Positions 9,359-18,793 of a DNA stretch of 64,000 nt are shown in pieces (positions within the stretch are counted from its first letter, which is position 1; each line of letters opens with the position of its first letter). The stretch lies in assembly GCA_018657625.1 (NCBI GenBank), contig JABHWU010000044.1:62001-126000 (forward strand), given 5' to 3'. The notes beneath the pieces were generated by a model. The model was not told the DNA's origin and searched no databases. It saw only the letters and a program-made list of their open reading frames with translations. A program made the translations under genes and the position numbers. The DNA comes from Deltaproteobacteria bacterium (GTDB lineage: Bacteria; SAR324; XYD2-FULL-50-16).

Positions 9359-10114
9359 TTAATTGATATTTTTTTCTAACCAACTTACAAATTCAGGGAT
9401 TCCTTCACCGGATTTTGCGGAAACAGGAAAGATCTCCAGGTCAGGATTTACTTGTTTTGAGAATTTGATACAACGATCGAGATCAAAATCCAGGTAAGGC
9501 AAAAGGTCGATTTTATTAATGAGCAATACCTTTGAGGTTAGTAATAAATCAGGATATTTAATCGGTTTATCTTCGCCTTCCGGGCAACTGACGATAGAGA
9601 GTTTCATATTCTCCCCCAAATCATATGCTGTAGGGCAAACCATATTACCCACATTTTCAATGATTAATATTTTGGTGTTTTCCATATCTATTTTATGCAA
9701 TGCCTGATGGATCATTTCTGCATCCAGGTGACAGGCAGAACCGGTATTAATCTGTGTAGCTGATGCGCCAGCATCTTTGATACGTTGGGCATCATTATCA
9801 GTCTGTTGATCCCCTTCAATCACTGAAAACTTAAATTTTTCCCCATGATCTTTAATTAATCTTTCCAACAAAAATGTTTTTCCGGAACCAGGGGCACTAA
9901 TCCAGTTCATACAAAATACATTATGCCGGGCTATATGCTCTCGATTATGCAGAGCAATATGGTTATTTTTCGCCAGAATATCCTGCTGGATCTCAATCTC
10001 TTTATGATCATGGGAGTATTCATGTTGATGGTGATGATCATGTTGATGCGGTTCCATTTTTTTTCCATCTATTGTTGTGTGAGACCCTTCTCCACAACCA
10101 CATTCTAAACACAT
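9359..10114 (-). CDS. hypB: Hydrogenase nickel incorporation GTPase HypB
   Basis: A 251-residue SIMIBI-class GTPase. It has an N-terminal cysteine motif (CLECGCG), a histidine-rich stretch (about residues 22-38) that probably stores nickel, a P-loop SAPGSGKT at about 73-80 and a GTPase NKIDLL motif near the end. With HypA it delivers nickel to the hydrogenase large subunit. The start overlaps the end of hypA by 10 bases. The His-rich region resembles that of HypB proteins that hold several nickel ions. Confidence 0.97.
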   Translation of the reverse strand: MCLECGCGEGSHTTIDGKKMEPHQHDHHHQHEYSHDHKEIEIQQDILAKNNHIALHNREHIARHNVFCMNWISAPGSGKTFLLERLIKDHGEKFKFSVIEGDQQTDNDAQRIKDAGASATQINTGSACHLDAEMIHQALHKIDMENTKILIIENVGNMVCPTAYDLGENMKLSIVSCPEGEDKPIKYPDLLLTSKVLLINKIDLLPYLDFDLDRCIKFSKQVNPDLEIFPVSAKSGEGIPEFVSWLEKNIN

Positions 10115-10449
10115 TCGTCTACCTCAATTGATTTAATTCTAAGTTCGTTACCAGTAATCATTTTACCTAGGTTGCCACATTTATCACAAACTAGATAATT
10201 ATCACCTGTAAAAATGTGATCACAACTAATACACTGACCTTTAAAAGGAATTGTAATTATTTCAAAGTTTGCTTGTGTAGCGATTGTTTCTTTCGTAACT
10301 GTTTCAAAGGCAAATTCCAGAGCATCTTTAACTACACCCGCTTTTTCACCAATCTCAACGGTTATTTTTGTTATTTTTTGAGCATCATTCTGCTTGGCCA
10401 CATCCAATGCGGTGTCTATAATACTCATCATAATTGATACTTCGTGCAC
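10105..10449 (-). CDS. hypA: Hydrogenase nickel chaperone HypA
   Basis: A 114-residue protein. The frame is open from a TTG at 10455, but the GTG at 10449 gives Met-His-Glu as residues 1-3. HypA binds nickel with its N-terminus and His2, so a start two codons upstream would bury the ligand; GTG at 10449 is therefore preferred, with GGGAG about ten bases upstream. The zinc site is visible as CISC...CDKC. HypA passes nickel to the large subunit together with HypB, with which it overlaps by 10 bases. Confidence 0.93.
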   Translation of the reverse strand: MHEVSIMMSIIDTALDVAKQNDAQKITKITVEIGEKAGVVKDALEFAFETVTKETIATQANFEIITIPFKGQCISCDHIFTGDNYLVCDKCGNLGKMITGNELRIKSIEVDECV

Positions 10450-10473
10450 AAACAATTTACTCCCTTTTTTATT

Positions 10474-11490
10474 TTAACAGATTCTCGGCAGTTGTTCTGC
10501 CGAAGGCATATCTATAATACGTTTTGTACCCAATTCAGTTTCCAAAATAACCTTACCGGAATTTTTTTCCTGTATATTGCCGATAATTACTGAATGCTTC
10601 CCCTCTTCAAATGATTGCATGACCGCCAGTATTTTTTCGGCATCTGCTTCCGGAACAATGATGATGGATTTTCCTTCATTGGCAATATATAATGGATCTA
10701 AGCCCAGTAAAGCACTGGCTGTTTTAACCTGTTCATGGATTGGCAAACAGGTTTCCTGTAGATAAATACCGACTTGGGATGCTTCTGCAATTTCATTCAA
10801 AGTTGCTGATAATCCACCTCGTGTTGGATCACGCAACACATGAATGTTTTCGGACACATCCAAAACAGCAGCAATCATATGATTAAGCGCAGCAGAATCT
10901 GATTGAATATCTGTTGTAAAATCCAGCCCTTCACGTTTTGACATAATCGCAATTCCGTGATCAGCAATGTTGCCATTAATGATGATGACATCTCCATTAA
11001 CTGCATTTTTGGGAGATATGGTAATATCTTTTTCAATAACTCCGATTCCTGAGGTATTAATGTATACCTTATCGACTTTTCCTTTCTCAACAACCTTTGT
11101 ATCTCCTGTCACCAGATAAACGCCGGCTTTATCTGCTGCAAGTCTCATACTTTTAACGATGGCATCCAGTTCTGCCATACTAAATCCTTCTTCCAGAATA
11201 AAACCACAGCTTAAATACAGCGGTTTAGCGCCACACATGGATACATCATTAACCGTCCCGTTCACAGCTAAATCACCTATATTCCCACCAGGGAAAAAGA
11301 CAGGGTTGACGACGTACGAATCTGTCGACATGGCTAATCGAACACCATTAATTTCAAAAATAGCGCCGTCGTGGGTTTCATCCAGAAATGGATTTGAGAA
11401 ATGCGGTGAGAAAAGGTTTTGAAAAAGTTCCTGTGATAATTTGCCACCACTCCCGTGGCCAATCAGTATTTGTTTTTTTTGAATATCCAT
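10474..11490 (-). CDS. hypE: Carbamoyl-dehydratase HypE
   Basis: A 338-residue PurM/AIR-synthase-type ATPase. It begins with GHGSGGKLSQEL and contains DPTRGGLSATLNEIA. It ends in PRIC, the invariant C-terminal cysteine that takes the carbamoyl group from HypF and is dehydrated to thiocyanate. The cyanide is then handed to HypC-HypD. The intact PRIC tail indicates a functional protein. It lies 6 bases after hypC and 24 bases before the hypA start. Confidence 0.97.
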   Translation of the reverse strand: MDIQKKQILIGHGSGGKLSQELFQNLFSPHFSNPFLDETHDGAIFEINGVRLAMSTDSYVVNPVFFPGGNIGDLAVNGTVNDVSMCGAKPLYLSCGFILEEGFSMAELDAIVKSMRLAADKAGVYLVTGDTKVVEKGKVDKVYINTSGIGVIEKDITISPKNAVNGDVIIINGNIADHGIAIMSKREGLDFTTDIQSDSAALNHMIAAVLDVSENIHVLRDPTRGGLSATLNEIAEASQVGIYLQETCLPIHEQVKTASALLGLDPLYIANEGKSIIIVPEADAEKILAVMQSFEEGKHSVIIGNIQEKNSGKVILETELGTKRIIDMPSAEQLPRIC

Positions 11491-11496
11491 GGATTT

Positions 11497-11763
11497 TTAT
11501 CCTGCAGTCTTAGTATCCCAGGTCATTTCGGTATTCGGATTATCCAAAACTTCTTTCATCAATTCCAGGGTTTTAATAGCCTCATCTTCGTCGATTATAT
11601 TTAATGCAAAACCGGCATGAACAATAACATAATTGCCAACCCTTGCTTCAGGTATCCAAGCAATACAAGCTTCTTTCGTTACTCCACCAAAATCGATTTT
11701 TGCCATACTTAGAGGGCCTTCATCATAAATCTCGATTATTTTTCCAGGAACAGCAACACACAT
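11497..11763 (-). CDS. hypC: Hydrogenase assembly chaperone HypC
   Basis: An 88-residue OB-fold chaperone that begins MCVAVPGKI; Cys2 is the essential residue that binds iron and contacts HypD and the large-subunit precursor. It is the first gene of the hyp operon. Its partner hypD is missing from this operon and lies at 40.3 kb. An AGGA-type Shine-Dalgarno sequence precedes the start. Confidence 0.95.
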   Translation of the reverse strand: MCVAVPGKIIEIYDEGPLSMAKIDFGGVTKEACIAWIPEARVGNYVIVHAGFALNIIDEDEAIKTLELMKEVLDNPNTEMTWDTKTAG

Positions 11764-12145
11764 TTTGATTCCTCCGTTTTATATAACATTAATTATTGAT
11801 TCTTGGTAAATAGGCTGTTTTATTTAAATCGTCAATGTGCTAAACAATAATGCGATTGTTCAAAACAGCTTTAAGATCAATGTTTGTCAGTCTTTTATAA
11901 AAACTGAATATTTATGGTTAATAATTTCATCATATTAGAATATTTATTTCGTTTAAAAAATTCTAAAAAATAAATAATTCCTTTACTAAACCTATCTTTC
12001 ATGGTTTATTTACTCATCTCAATTTTCTATGATGCTTTTGAACAGTGAAACAAAAACATAGAAATCAAGTAATATCTTATTATTTTTATATTCTGTACAT
12101 TTTATTATAGTTCCATACATATCATATGATGGGAGGGAGTAACAA
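11764..12145. promoter_or_regulatory. Divergent control region between hyp and hyb operons
   Basis: About 380 bases separate the divergent hypC and hybO genes and must hold both promoters. The DNA is AT-rich. A perfect 10-base palindrome ATCATATGAT sits at 12121-12130, immediately before the strong GGGAGGGAG ribosome site of hybO. No clear FNR box or sigma-54 (-24/-12) element was recognised by eye. Confidence 0.5.
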
Positions 12146-13258
12146 ATGATCAGAGGTCAAAATTTATTTGCTGAGCCAAGTGTAGGAAGACGTGACTTCC
12201 TTAAGCTTTCAGCAAAAATTGTAGCTGTACTGGGTTTATCGCCTACAATCATTCCTCAAATTGCCGAGTCACTGGAAAAAGGAGCAAAACCTGCGGTGAT
12301 TTGGTTACATTTTCAAGAGTGTACTGGTTGTACTGAGTCTTTATTGAGAGCAACCGGTCCGGATTTAGCTGAAGTAATTCTTGATGTTATTTCATTAGAA
12401 TACCATGAAACACTTTTCGCTGCAGCCGGTCACCAAATTGAGGATAACCTTCACAATGCCATGAAACGATACAAAGGAAAGTACGTTTTGGTGGTAGAAG
12501 GCGCGATTCCGGTAAAGGAAAATGGAAGATTTTGTGAAATATCAGGCCACACCGCTATTGATATCTTAAAAAAAACTGCTACTGATGCCGCTGCAGTAAT
12601 AGCCATCGGTTCATGCGCTTCCTGGGGAGGTATCCCTTCAGCTCTAATGGCTAACGGGGAAAATCCAACTGGTGCCCAGGGTGTTCAAAAAACGTTAGGC
12701 GAACTTGGAATTAATAAACCGGTAGTAAATATACCTGGTTGTCCGCCAAGCCCCTATAATTTTTTATCCACCGTCGTTCATTTCTTAAACTTCGGATTAC
12801 CAAAACTAGATAAAAAAGGCCGACCGACTTTCGCTTATGGAACATTGATCCATGACCAATGCGAACGAAGAGGGCATTTTGATTCCGGTCGATTTGCTGA
12901 ACAATTTGGAGATGAAGGTCACCGAAAGGGTTACTGTCTTTATAAACTGGGATGTAAAGGACCAAGCACATTCGGAAACTGCCCTGAACAAGGATTTAAT
13001 GAAGATAAAAAATGGCCTGTTTCAATCGGTCATCCGTGTTTTGGTTGTATCGAAGCGGGTGTCGGATTTACGAAATCACTCCATGACACTTCTGATATGG
13101 CTTTTGCCAATCCACCACAAGTTTACACAAAACCCACAGATCCTCAAGAAAAAGGTATTGATCCACTAGCAACTGCCGCAGCTGGTCTTGCAGCAGGAGT
13201 AGTAGCTACTGCAGTTTACAAAAAAGGTAAAGCACTTCCTGGAAAAGAGGGGGAATAG
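12146..13258 (+). CDS. hybO: Group 1 [NiFe]-hydrogenase small subunit
   Basis: A 370-residue precursor with a twin-arginine signal (GRRDFLKLSAKI, residues 14-25) and a C-terminal membrane anchor (about 342-360). The proximal cluster motif is CTGC at residues 59-62, without the extra cysteines of oxygen-tolerant group 1d enzymes. Further cluster ligands appear in GSCASWGG, PGCPPSPYN, the LIHDQCER histidine/cysteine region and HPCFGC. It passes electrons from the NiFe site to HybA. Gene order and motifs match E. coli Hyd-2, so an oxygen-sensitive, periplasm-facing H2 uptake enzyme is inferred. Confidence 0.96.
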   Translation: MIRGQNLFAEPSVGRRDFLKLSAKIVAVLGLSPTIIPQIAESLEKGAKPAVIWLHFQECTGCTESLLRATGPDLAEVILDVISLEYHETLFAAAGHQIEDNLHNAMKRYKGKYVLVVEGAIPVKENGRFCEISGHTAIDILKKTATDAAAVIAIGSCASWGGIPSALMANGENPTGAQGVQKTLGELGINKPVVNIPGCPPSPYNFLSTVVHFLNFGLPKLDKKGRPTFAYGTLIHDQCERRGHFDSGRFAEQFGDEGHRKGYCLYKLGCKGPSTFGNCPEQGFNEDKKWPVSIGHPCFGCIEAGVGFTKSLHDTSDMAFANPPQVYTKPTDPQEKGIDPLATAAAGLAAGVVATAVYKKGKALPGKEGE

Positions 13259-13259
13259 C

Positions 13260-14168
13260 ATGAAAACGAAACGTAGATCTTTTTTAAAAGGTCTTCTGGG
13301 AGTTGGAGCTGGTGCTGCCGTAGTACCCATGGTTGCTAACACTGCAACTGCAAGTGGAAACAAAGAACCTAGTGATAACCATATGGGTATGTTTTACGAC
13401 GCGACTTTATGTATCGGTTGTAAAGCTTGTGAAGTAGCTTGTAAAAAAGCTAACGATCTTAAACCAGAATATGGTAATTACGACATCGGCGGGATTAACA
13501 ACCTGGATTCTACAATTTGGGATGCCCCTGGAGATCTTTCGGTTAACACGATTAATATTATTAAATTGTACCAAGAAGGTGAGACACACTCTTTTATAAA
13601 AAAGCAGTGCATGCATTGTGTAGATGCTAACTGTGTTTCGGGGTGCCCTACCACTGCTTTAATTAAGCAGGATAATGGTGCAGTTACCTGGGAGGAAGAT
13701 GCCTGTGTTGGCTGTCGATATTGTCAGATGGATTGTCCATTTAACATACCAAAATTTGAGTTCAATCATTATTACGGTAAAATCGTTAAATGCCAATTAT
13801 GTGCTGATAATGGTTTACTGGATAAGAACAGAACTGCCTGTACGGATGTCTGCCCAAGCAAAGCCGTTATTTTTGGAAAATTAAAGGATTTAAAAGCAGA
13901 AGCTCATCACCGATTGGCTGCTGACCCCGCTCGATATAATGGTCAGGTTTATGGTGATACAGAAGGTGGAGGACTCGGTGTTATTTATCTTTCAAAAGTA
14001 CCTTTTGAAAAACTGGGTCTGCCAAAACTGAAAAACTTCTCTTACGCTGCTGTTAGCGAAGGTGTGCAACACACTCTTTATAAAGGTATGATCGCACCCA
14101 TAGTTGCGTATGCAGTAATCGTTTTTGCCGCTTTTAAAACCCTTTCTAAAAATAAGGAGAATCATTAA
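13260..14168 (+). CDS. hybA: Hydrogenase-2-type ferredoxin subunit
   Basis: A 302-residue protein with a twin-arginine signal (KRRSFLKGLLG). Four cysteine clusters follow: CIGCKACEVACKKAN, CMHCVDANCVSGCP, CVGCRYCQMDCP and the CQLC...CTDVCP region, matching a 16-cysteine, four [4Fe-4S] protein. A C-terminal hydrophobic helix (about 280-298) anchors it. HybA wires the small subunit to HybB. It starts one base after hybO ends and overlaps hybB by one base (TAATG), so the operon is tightly coupled. Confidence 0.95.
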   Translation: MKTKRRSFLKGLLGVGAGAAVVPMVANTATASGNKEPSDNHMGMFYDATLCIGCKACEVACKKANDLKPEYGNYDIGGINNLDSTIWDAPGDLSVNTINIIKLYQEGETHSFIKKQCMHCVDANCVSGCPTTALIKQDNGAVTWEEDACVGCRYCQMDCPFNIPKFEFNHYYGKIVKCQLCADNGLLDKNRTACTDVCPSKAVIFGKLKDLKAEAHHRLAADPARYNGQVYGDTEGGGLGVIYLSKVPFEKLGLPKLKNFSYAAVSEGVQHTLYKGMIAPIVAYAVIVFAAFKTLSKNKENH

Positions 14169-15334
14169 TGGAACATCTGGATCCAAAACCAACAGGGGGA
14201 AAAATATTTACCCCTCCTATACTAGGAATGTTGTTGGTATTCGCGGTATGTGCATATTTTCTGATTCTTCGATACGCTAATGGTATTGGTACTGTTACAA
14301 ATTTAACCGATCATATGTCCTGGGGAATTTGGAAAGTAATTGGTGTAATCGTTGGTGCCGCACTTGTATGTGGTGGCTACGCATGTGCATTTACCGTTTA
14401 TGTATTCAATGGTTGGAAATATCATAGATTCGTAAGACCTGCAATTTTATTATCCTTACTTGGATATTCTTTTGCCGGTTTGTCCCTGGCCTATGACGTA
14501 GGACGTTACTGGGGATTATTCAACTTTTTTATTCCGAAATACTGGCAGGGTAACTCCGTATTATTCGAGGTAGCGATTTGTGTGATGTCATACATCTTAA
14601 TCTTATCCATCGAAGTTGGACCCTCTATTTTGGAAAAATTTTTCTCACCCGAAAAAGCAGATAACCTTGCTGCTAAGCTACATGCCTTTTTAAATAAAGT
14701 ATTATTCCTGACTTTAGGATTTGGTGTGGTTTTACCAACAATGCATCAATCCGGTTTGGGCGGTTTAGCTTTGGTGATGGGGGAGAAAATCAGTCCTTTA
14801 TGGCAAACACCTTTTGTCTCCTTGTTACATTTAATATCCTGTATCGCTATGGGATATGGTTGTGTAATCGCAACGGAAGTTTTATTTGCCAATAACTACA
14901 AAGACAAAGACCAAATGAACCTATTAGGTCAATTTGCAAATCTGATGAAGATTTTTGTTGTTGTCTTTTTAGCTTTACGATGGATCGAAATTATACGTGC
15001 TGGTGGAGTAGGCTTGGCATTTGATTTCGGAAGTGGATATTTAGACGCGTATTCATTTTGGATAGAAATGTTGCTATTTCTGGTCGGACTATATTTTGTT
15101 TGGTCAAAATCAGCTCAGTCGAGTGCCAAGAACATTTTCTTTGGTGGCTGGTTGATTATGCTTGGTGGTTCTCTATATCGAATCAACGTATATATTATTG
15201 GATTCCATCCGGAAGCTGGTGTTAGTTATTTTCCATCTCTTCCAGAATTAATTATCTCTATTGGGATGGTTTGTTTACAAATAGCCATATTTATTACAAT
15301 CGTAAAATTATTCCCGATTATTACCAAAAAGTAA
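14168..15334 (+). CDS. hybB: Hydrogenase-2 integral membrane subunit (NrfD/PsrC family)
   Basis: A 388-residue polytopic protein of about ten helices, of the NrfD-like family. The region HMSWGIWKVIGVIVGAALVC near residue 50 and the LSLAYDVGRYWGLFNFFIPK segment are typical of HybB. It should link H2 oxidation in HybC/HybO/HybA to the quinone pool and is thought to contribute to charge translocation. No heme-binding cytochrome b subunit is present, again as in Hyd-2. Confidence 0.95.
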   Translation: MEHLDPKPTGGKIFTPPILGMLLVFAVCAYFLILRYANGIGTVTNLTDHMSWGIWKVIGVIVGAALVCGGYACAFTVYVFNGWKYHRFVRPAILLSLLGYSFAGLSLAYDVGRYWGLFNFFIPKYWQGNSVLFEVAICVMSYILILSIEVGPSILEKFFSPEKADNLAAKLHAFLNKVLFLTLGFGVVLPTMHQSGLGGLALVMGEKISPLWQTPFVSLLHLISCIAMGYGCVIATEVLFANNYKDKDQMNLLGQFANLMKIFVVVFLALRWIEIIRAGGVGLAFDFGSGYLDAYSFWIEMLLFLVGLYFVWSKSAQSSAKNIFFGGWLIMLGGSLYRINVYIIGFHPEAGVSYFPSLPELIISIGMVCLQIAIFITIVKLFPIITKK

Positions 15335-15347
15335 CAGGAGAAAAAAC

Positions 15348-17084
15348 ATGGGTAAAATCATTACAATTGATCCGATTACCAGGATCGAGGGCCACCTGAA
15401 AATAGATATTGAAGTGTCTGGTGGTAAAATCACGAATGCATGGTCCTCTGGTACTATGTACAGAGGTATTGAACAAATTCTTGTCGGACGAGATCCCAGA
15501 GAAGCATGGCTGTTTACACAGCGTTTTTGTGGCGTTTGTACAACCGTACACGCTATCGCTTCTGTCAGAGCTGTTGAAAATGCACTTGATTTGGAAATTC
15601 CGGTCAATGCTCAATTGATTAGAAACCTGATTATGGCTTCACACGGGATTTTCGATCACATTGTTCATTTTTATCATTTATCAGCTTTGGATTGGGTTGA
15701 CGTTGTTTCAGCCACCAAGGCTAAAGCCAAAGATGCCGCAAATTTTGCACAACTGATCTCACCCACCTGGCACAGAAATACAACTGCAGAAATGCAGGCC
15801 ACCAAAGATCGTGTGATAGCTGTTGTGAAAAGTGGTCAGCTGGGTATCTTCAATAATGGTTATTGGGGTCACAAAGCGATGGAATTGCCACCACACATCA
15901 ATTTGATGGCTGTTGCGCATTATCTGCAAGCTTTGGAATACCAAAGAAAAATTAATGAAGTTACTGGTCTATTAGGTGGTAAAACCCCTCATATTCAGAA
16001 TCTGGCGGTTGGTGGTGTCGCTAATGCTATCGATTTAGATGAGCAAACTTCATTAAATATGACAACCTTGCTGAAGGTTAAGAGTTATTTTGATGAAATT
16101 AAAGATTTTGTCAATAATGTCTACCTAACCGATGTTTGCGCTGTAGGAACTGCTTATGTTGGTGAAACAGCCTATGGAAAAGGTGTTGCTAATTACCTGG
16201 CCGTCCCTGAATTCCCTATCGATGGTAAAGGAACTGATTTTAGTAAAGGTATCTTAGGTGGTACTGTTATAAAGGGAAAAGTAAAAGGGATAACATCCTA
16301 TCAGGATAAGTATTTTGAGGATAACGTATCAGAATCCATTGCCCGGTCTTATTACGATGGTGACTGGAATAGGCATCCATACCAAGAAAGTACAGATCCA
16401 AAAGTATCTGATTATGATCGAAATGGTAAATATTCCTGGTGTAAAGCACCTCGATTCCAGGGTAAACCAATGCAGGTTGGACCTTTAGCTAATATTCTTA
16501 GTAGTTTTATGCTAGGGGATAAACGGGTGGCAAAATACGCGACCATCGCACTCGGTAAAATTAATGCTTTCGGTAAAGCTCTGGGTATATCCACAGCGGC
16601 CAAGCTGGATGTTAACGGTCTGGTAGGGGCCTTACAGTCATCCTTGGGTCGTCATGCCGCTCGTGCGGTTAGAGCAGCAGTTATGACAGATATGGCTCTG
16701 GATCATTGGGCACTATTAGTTGACAATATTTCCAAAGGTGACAAAGAGATCTTTAACAAACCTGTGTTCCCAAAAGGCGAACAACAAGGTTTTGGGTATC
16801 ATGAAGCACCCCGTGGAACATTATCACACTGGATTGTCATTAAAGATGGTAAGATTAAAAACTTCCAGGCTGTGGTTCCATCTACCTGGAATGCTGGACC
16901 TCGAGATGAAAAAGATCAAAAAGGTCCTTATGAAGCTTCTTTGATTGGTAATAAAATCCGTGACGAAAAACGACCACTGGAAGCACTTCGGGTAATTCAC
17001 AGTTTTGACCCATGTTTAGCTTGTGCTGTTCATGCTTTCGATCCTGAAGGTAATGAACTGGGAACAGCTAATACTAGTATATAA
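15348..17084 (+). CDS. hybC: Group 1 [NiFe]-hydrogenase large subunit
   Basis: The catalytic subunit, 578 residues. The N-terminal nickel ligand motif RFCGVC has cysteines 61 and 64; the C-terminal DPCLACAVH has cysteines 556 and 559. The 16 residues after His562 form the peptide removed by the maturation protease once nickel is inserted. All four NiFe cysteine ligands are present. RIEGHLKIDIEV and LSALDWVDVVSA match Hyd-2-type large subunits. The following gene encodes the protease, three bases downstream. Confidence 0.97.
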   Translation: MGKIITIDPITRIEGHLKIDIEVSGGKITNAWSSGTMYRGIEQILVGRDPREAWLFTQRFCGVCTTVHAIASVRAVENALDLEIPVNAQLIRNLIMASHGIFDHIVHFYHLSALDWVDVVSATKAKAKDAANFAQLISPTWHRNTTAEMQATKDRVIAVVKSGQLGIFNNGYWGHKAMELPPHINLMAVAHYLQALEYQRKINEVTGLLGGKTPHIQNLAVGGVANAIDLDEQTSLNMTTLLKVKSYFDEIKDFVNNVYLTDVCAVGTAYVGETAYGKGVANYLAVPEFPIDGKGTDFSKGILGGTVIKGKVKGITSYQDKYFEDNVSESIARSYYDGDWNRHPYQESTDPKVSDYDRNGKYSWCKAPRFQGKPMQVGPLANILSSFMLGDKRVAKYATIALGKINAFGKALGISTAAKLDVNGLVGALQSSLGRHAARAVRAAVMTDMALDHWALLVDNISKGDKEIFNKPVFPKGEQQGFGYHEAPRGTLSHWIVIKDGKIKNFQAVVPSTWNAGPRDEKDQKGPYEASLIGNKIRDEKRPLEALRVIHSFDPCLACAVHAFDPEGNELGTANTSI

Positions 17085-17087
17085 AAT

Positions 17088-17618
17088 ATGATGGGTACAA
17101 AAGGCGGAATTCTGGGAGTTGGGAACGTTCTGCAACAGGATGATGGAATTGGTGTTACAGTACTCAAGTATTTAGAAGCCAATTACATCTTCCCTGAAAA
17201 CGTCGAGTTAATCGACGGTGGAACAACCGGTGCTGGTCTCGATACTTCAATTGTCGATAAAGAGTGGCTAATTGTTATAGATGCACTGGCAGTTTCCGGA
17301 GATCCTGGTGAAGTGAAGTTACTACGAGAAGAAGAATTTATTAATAAACCAAGTTCAATTCGAATGACACCTCATCAAGTCGGTTTTTTAGACTTGATCC
17401 AAATATTAAGAATCGATGATTCAGGCCCGAAAGACGTCGACCTGATAGGGATAATTCCGAAGGATCTTGATTTCTTGCCAACCCTTTCACCAGAGGTGAA
17501 AGCAAGTATGGATAAGGTTGTTGCTGTTCTTCTTAAATGGCTTAAAGATAAAGGTATCGTTCCTGTAAAGCAGACTGCTCCGAAACCACCTGATTATTGG
17601 TGGTTACCGATTGAATAG
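17088..17618 (+). CDS. hybD: Hydrogenase maturation endopeptidase
   Basis: A 176-residue protein of the HyaD/HybD/HycI family. The core reads ILGVGNVLQQDDGIGV with the nickel-sensing acidic residue, followed by ELIDGGTTG and a later MTPHQVGFLDL containing the conserved His. It cleaves the C-terminal peptide of HybC after nickel insertion. The start has two adjacent ATGs at 17088 and 17091. It is the last gene of the hyb operon and is followed by a strong terminator. Confidence 0.94.
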   Translation: MMGTKGGILGVGNVLQQDDGIGVTVLKYLEANYIFPENVELIDGGTTGAGLDTSIVDKEWLIVIDALAVSGDPGEVKLLREEEFINKPSSIRMTPHQVGFLDLIQILRIDDSGPKDVDLIGIIPKDLDFLPTLSPEVKASMDKVVAVLLKWLKDKGIVPVKQTAPKPPDYWWLPIE

Positions 17619-17627
17619 AAAAAAAAG

Positions 17628-17658
17628 GAGTGATTATTTTAGATCACTCTTTTTTTTT
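17628..17658. terminator. Bidirectional rho-independent terminator after hybD
   Basis: A perfect 7-bp stem (GAGTGAT at 17628-17634, ATCACTC at 17643-17649) with an 8-base loop is followed by nine T. On the other strand the same hairpin is followed by eight T (the A run at 17619-17626). It can end the hyb operon on the plus strand and the mobA transcript on the minus strand. Confidence 0.85.
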
Positions 17659-17715
17659 GACTTAAAATCTGAAGGTTATTTGGTGGCACTATTTTGTGAT
17701 TACTTTTTCAGAAGT

Positions 17716-18336
17716 TTAGGGGGCGGTCTCTTTATAATACAAACAAGCTTTCTGATAAGCTTCAGGAGTATTCATATCCTGGACTATCTGTTGATTTTCT
17801 CTATTAATATCTATCGGTCGAACATTAAATTTTTCCCACAAATCCAAGGGACGTTTCTTACCTTCTGCCATTAATTGCCTGGAATAATTTAATACTTTTT
17901 TATGATAAAGGGCGATTAAGGGATTTGTAAATCCATCAACACTGGTAACAACACCATCAACCCTTAATTTTAAATATTGTTTTTTTAAATTCGATAACCA
18001 ATCACCGGTTAAATACGGTAAGTCACAAGTTAGCAAAAATATATGATTGGCTGCTAGTCTGAGATAATCTAATCCGTCAACAATTCCCTGTAATGGTCCC
18101 TGATTACTAATTGAATCATAAGCAATGACTATTTTTTCATTGCTGTTGCAAAAATGCTTTTCCCCCTTTTCCGATGCTTTTAAAACGACGATTATCTGTG
18201 AAACAAGGGGGTCCAGTACATTAATCGTTCTTTCCAACATGGTAACACCTTCAAGAATTAGATCTTTCTTATTGGTTCCCATGCGTGTGGAATTACCACC
18301 AGCTAAAATGATTCCTGCAAATAACGATGTTTTCAT
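17716..18336 (-). CDS. mobA: Molybdenum cofactor guanylyltransferase
   Basis: A 206-residue nucleotidyltransferase. The N-terminal ILAGGNSTRMGTNKKDLIL is the MobA nucleotide-binding loop and LLTCDLPYL is the metal-binding aspartate motif. MobA attaches GMP to molybdopterin to form the cofactor used by DMSO-reductase-family enzymes, none of which lies in this window. It faces the hyb operon and shares its terminator. A second, MocA-like enzyme is encoded at 31.4 kb. Confidence 0.88.
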   Translation of the reverse strand: MKTSLFAGIILAGGNSTRMGTNKKDLILEGVTMLERTINVLDPLVSQIIVVLKASEKGEKHFCNSNEKIVIAYDSISNQGPLQGIVDGLDYLRLAANHIFLLTCDLPYLTGDWLSNLKKQYLKLRVDGVVTSVDGFTNPLIALYHKKVLNYSRQLMAEGKKRPLDLWEKFNVRPIDINRENQQIVQDMNTPEAYQKACLYYKETAP

Positions 18337-18439
18337 TTCTTTTCAATTCACTATTATTATTACAGATTTTTCCTTTTTACTTGAGTTAATTCAGATTATT
18401 ATGTATCAAACAGCCTTACTTAAATAAATTGTCAATATT

Positions 18440-18763
18440 ATGAGTCAACAAATGAAACTAAACCCTTCCAGCCTATCCAGTAAACAAGTAAAACATTTAC
18501 GCGCATTAGCACATTCAATCAAACCTTTGTTATTAGTAGGCAAGAACGGCCTCACCGAAACATTTATCCAACAAACCCAGAAAACTCTGGAAGATCATGA
18601 ACTAGTGAAGGTTAAAATTATCCCAACATCATCAGAAGTAATAAAGGATGTTGCTGAAGTACTCGAAAAATCAGTACCTTGCCATATTGCTCAAAAGATA
18701 GGCAAAACAATTGTTATTTACAATCAAAGAGAAAAAGACCCTGTAATTGTGTTACCTAAATAA
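18440..18763 (+). CDS. yhbY: CRS1-YhbY-type RNA-binding protein
   Basis: A 107-residue protein consisting of one CRM domain. LSSKQVKHLRALAHSIKPL and the GxxG loop in VGKNGLTE are the family signatures, and KVKIIP follows as usual. The family binds RNA and associates with pre-50S ribosomes. It lies divergent from mobA with about 100 bases between them. The length is typical. Confidence 0.92.
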   Translation: MSQQMKLNPSSLSSKQVKHLRALAHSIKPLLLVGKNGLTETFIQQTQKTLEDHELVKVKIIPTSSEVIKDVAEVLEKSVPCHIAQKIGKTIVIYNQREKDPVIVLPK

Positions 18764-18793
18764 CAGACATTGAGGACTTCGAGGAATTTTTCA

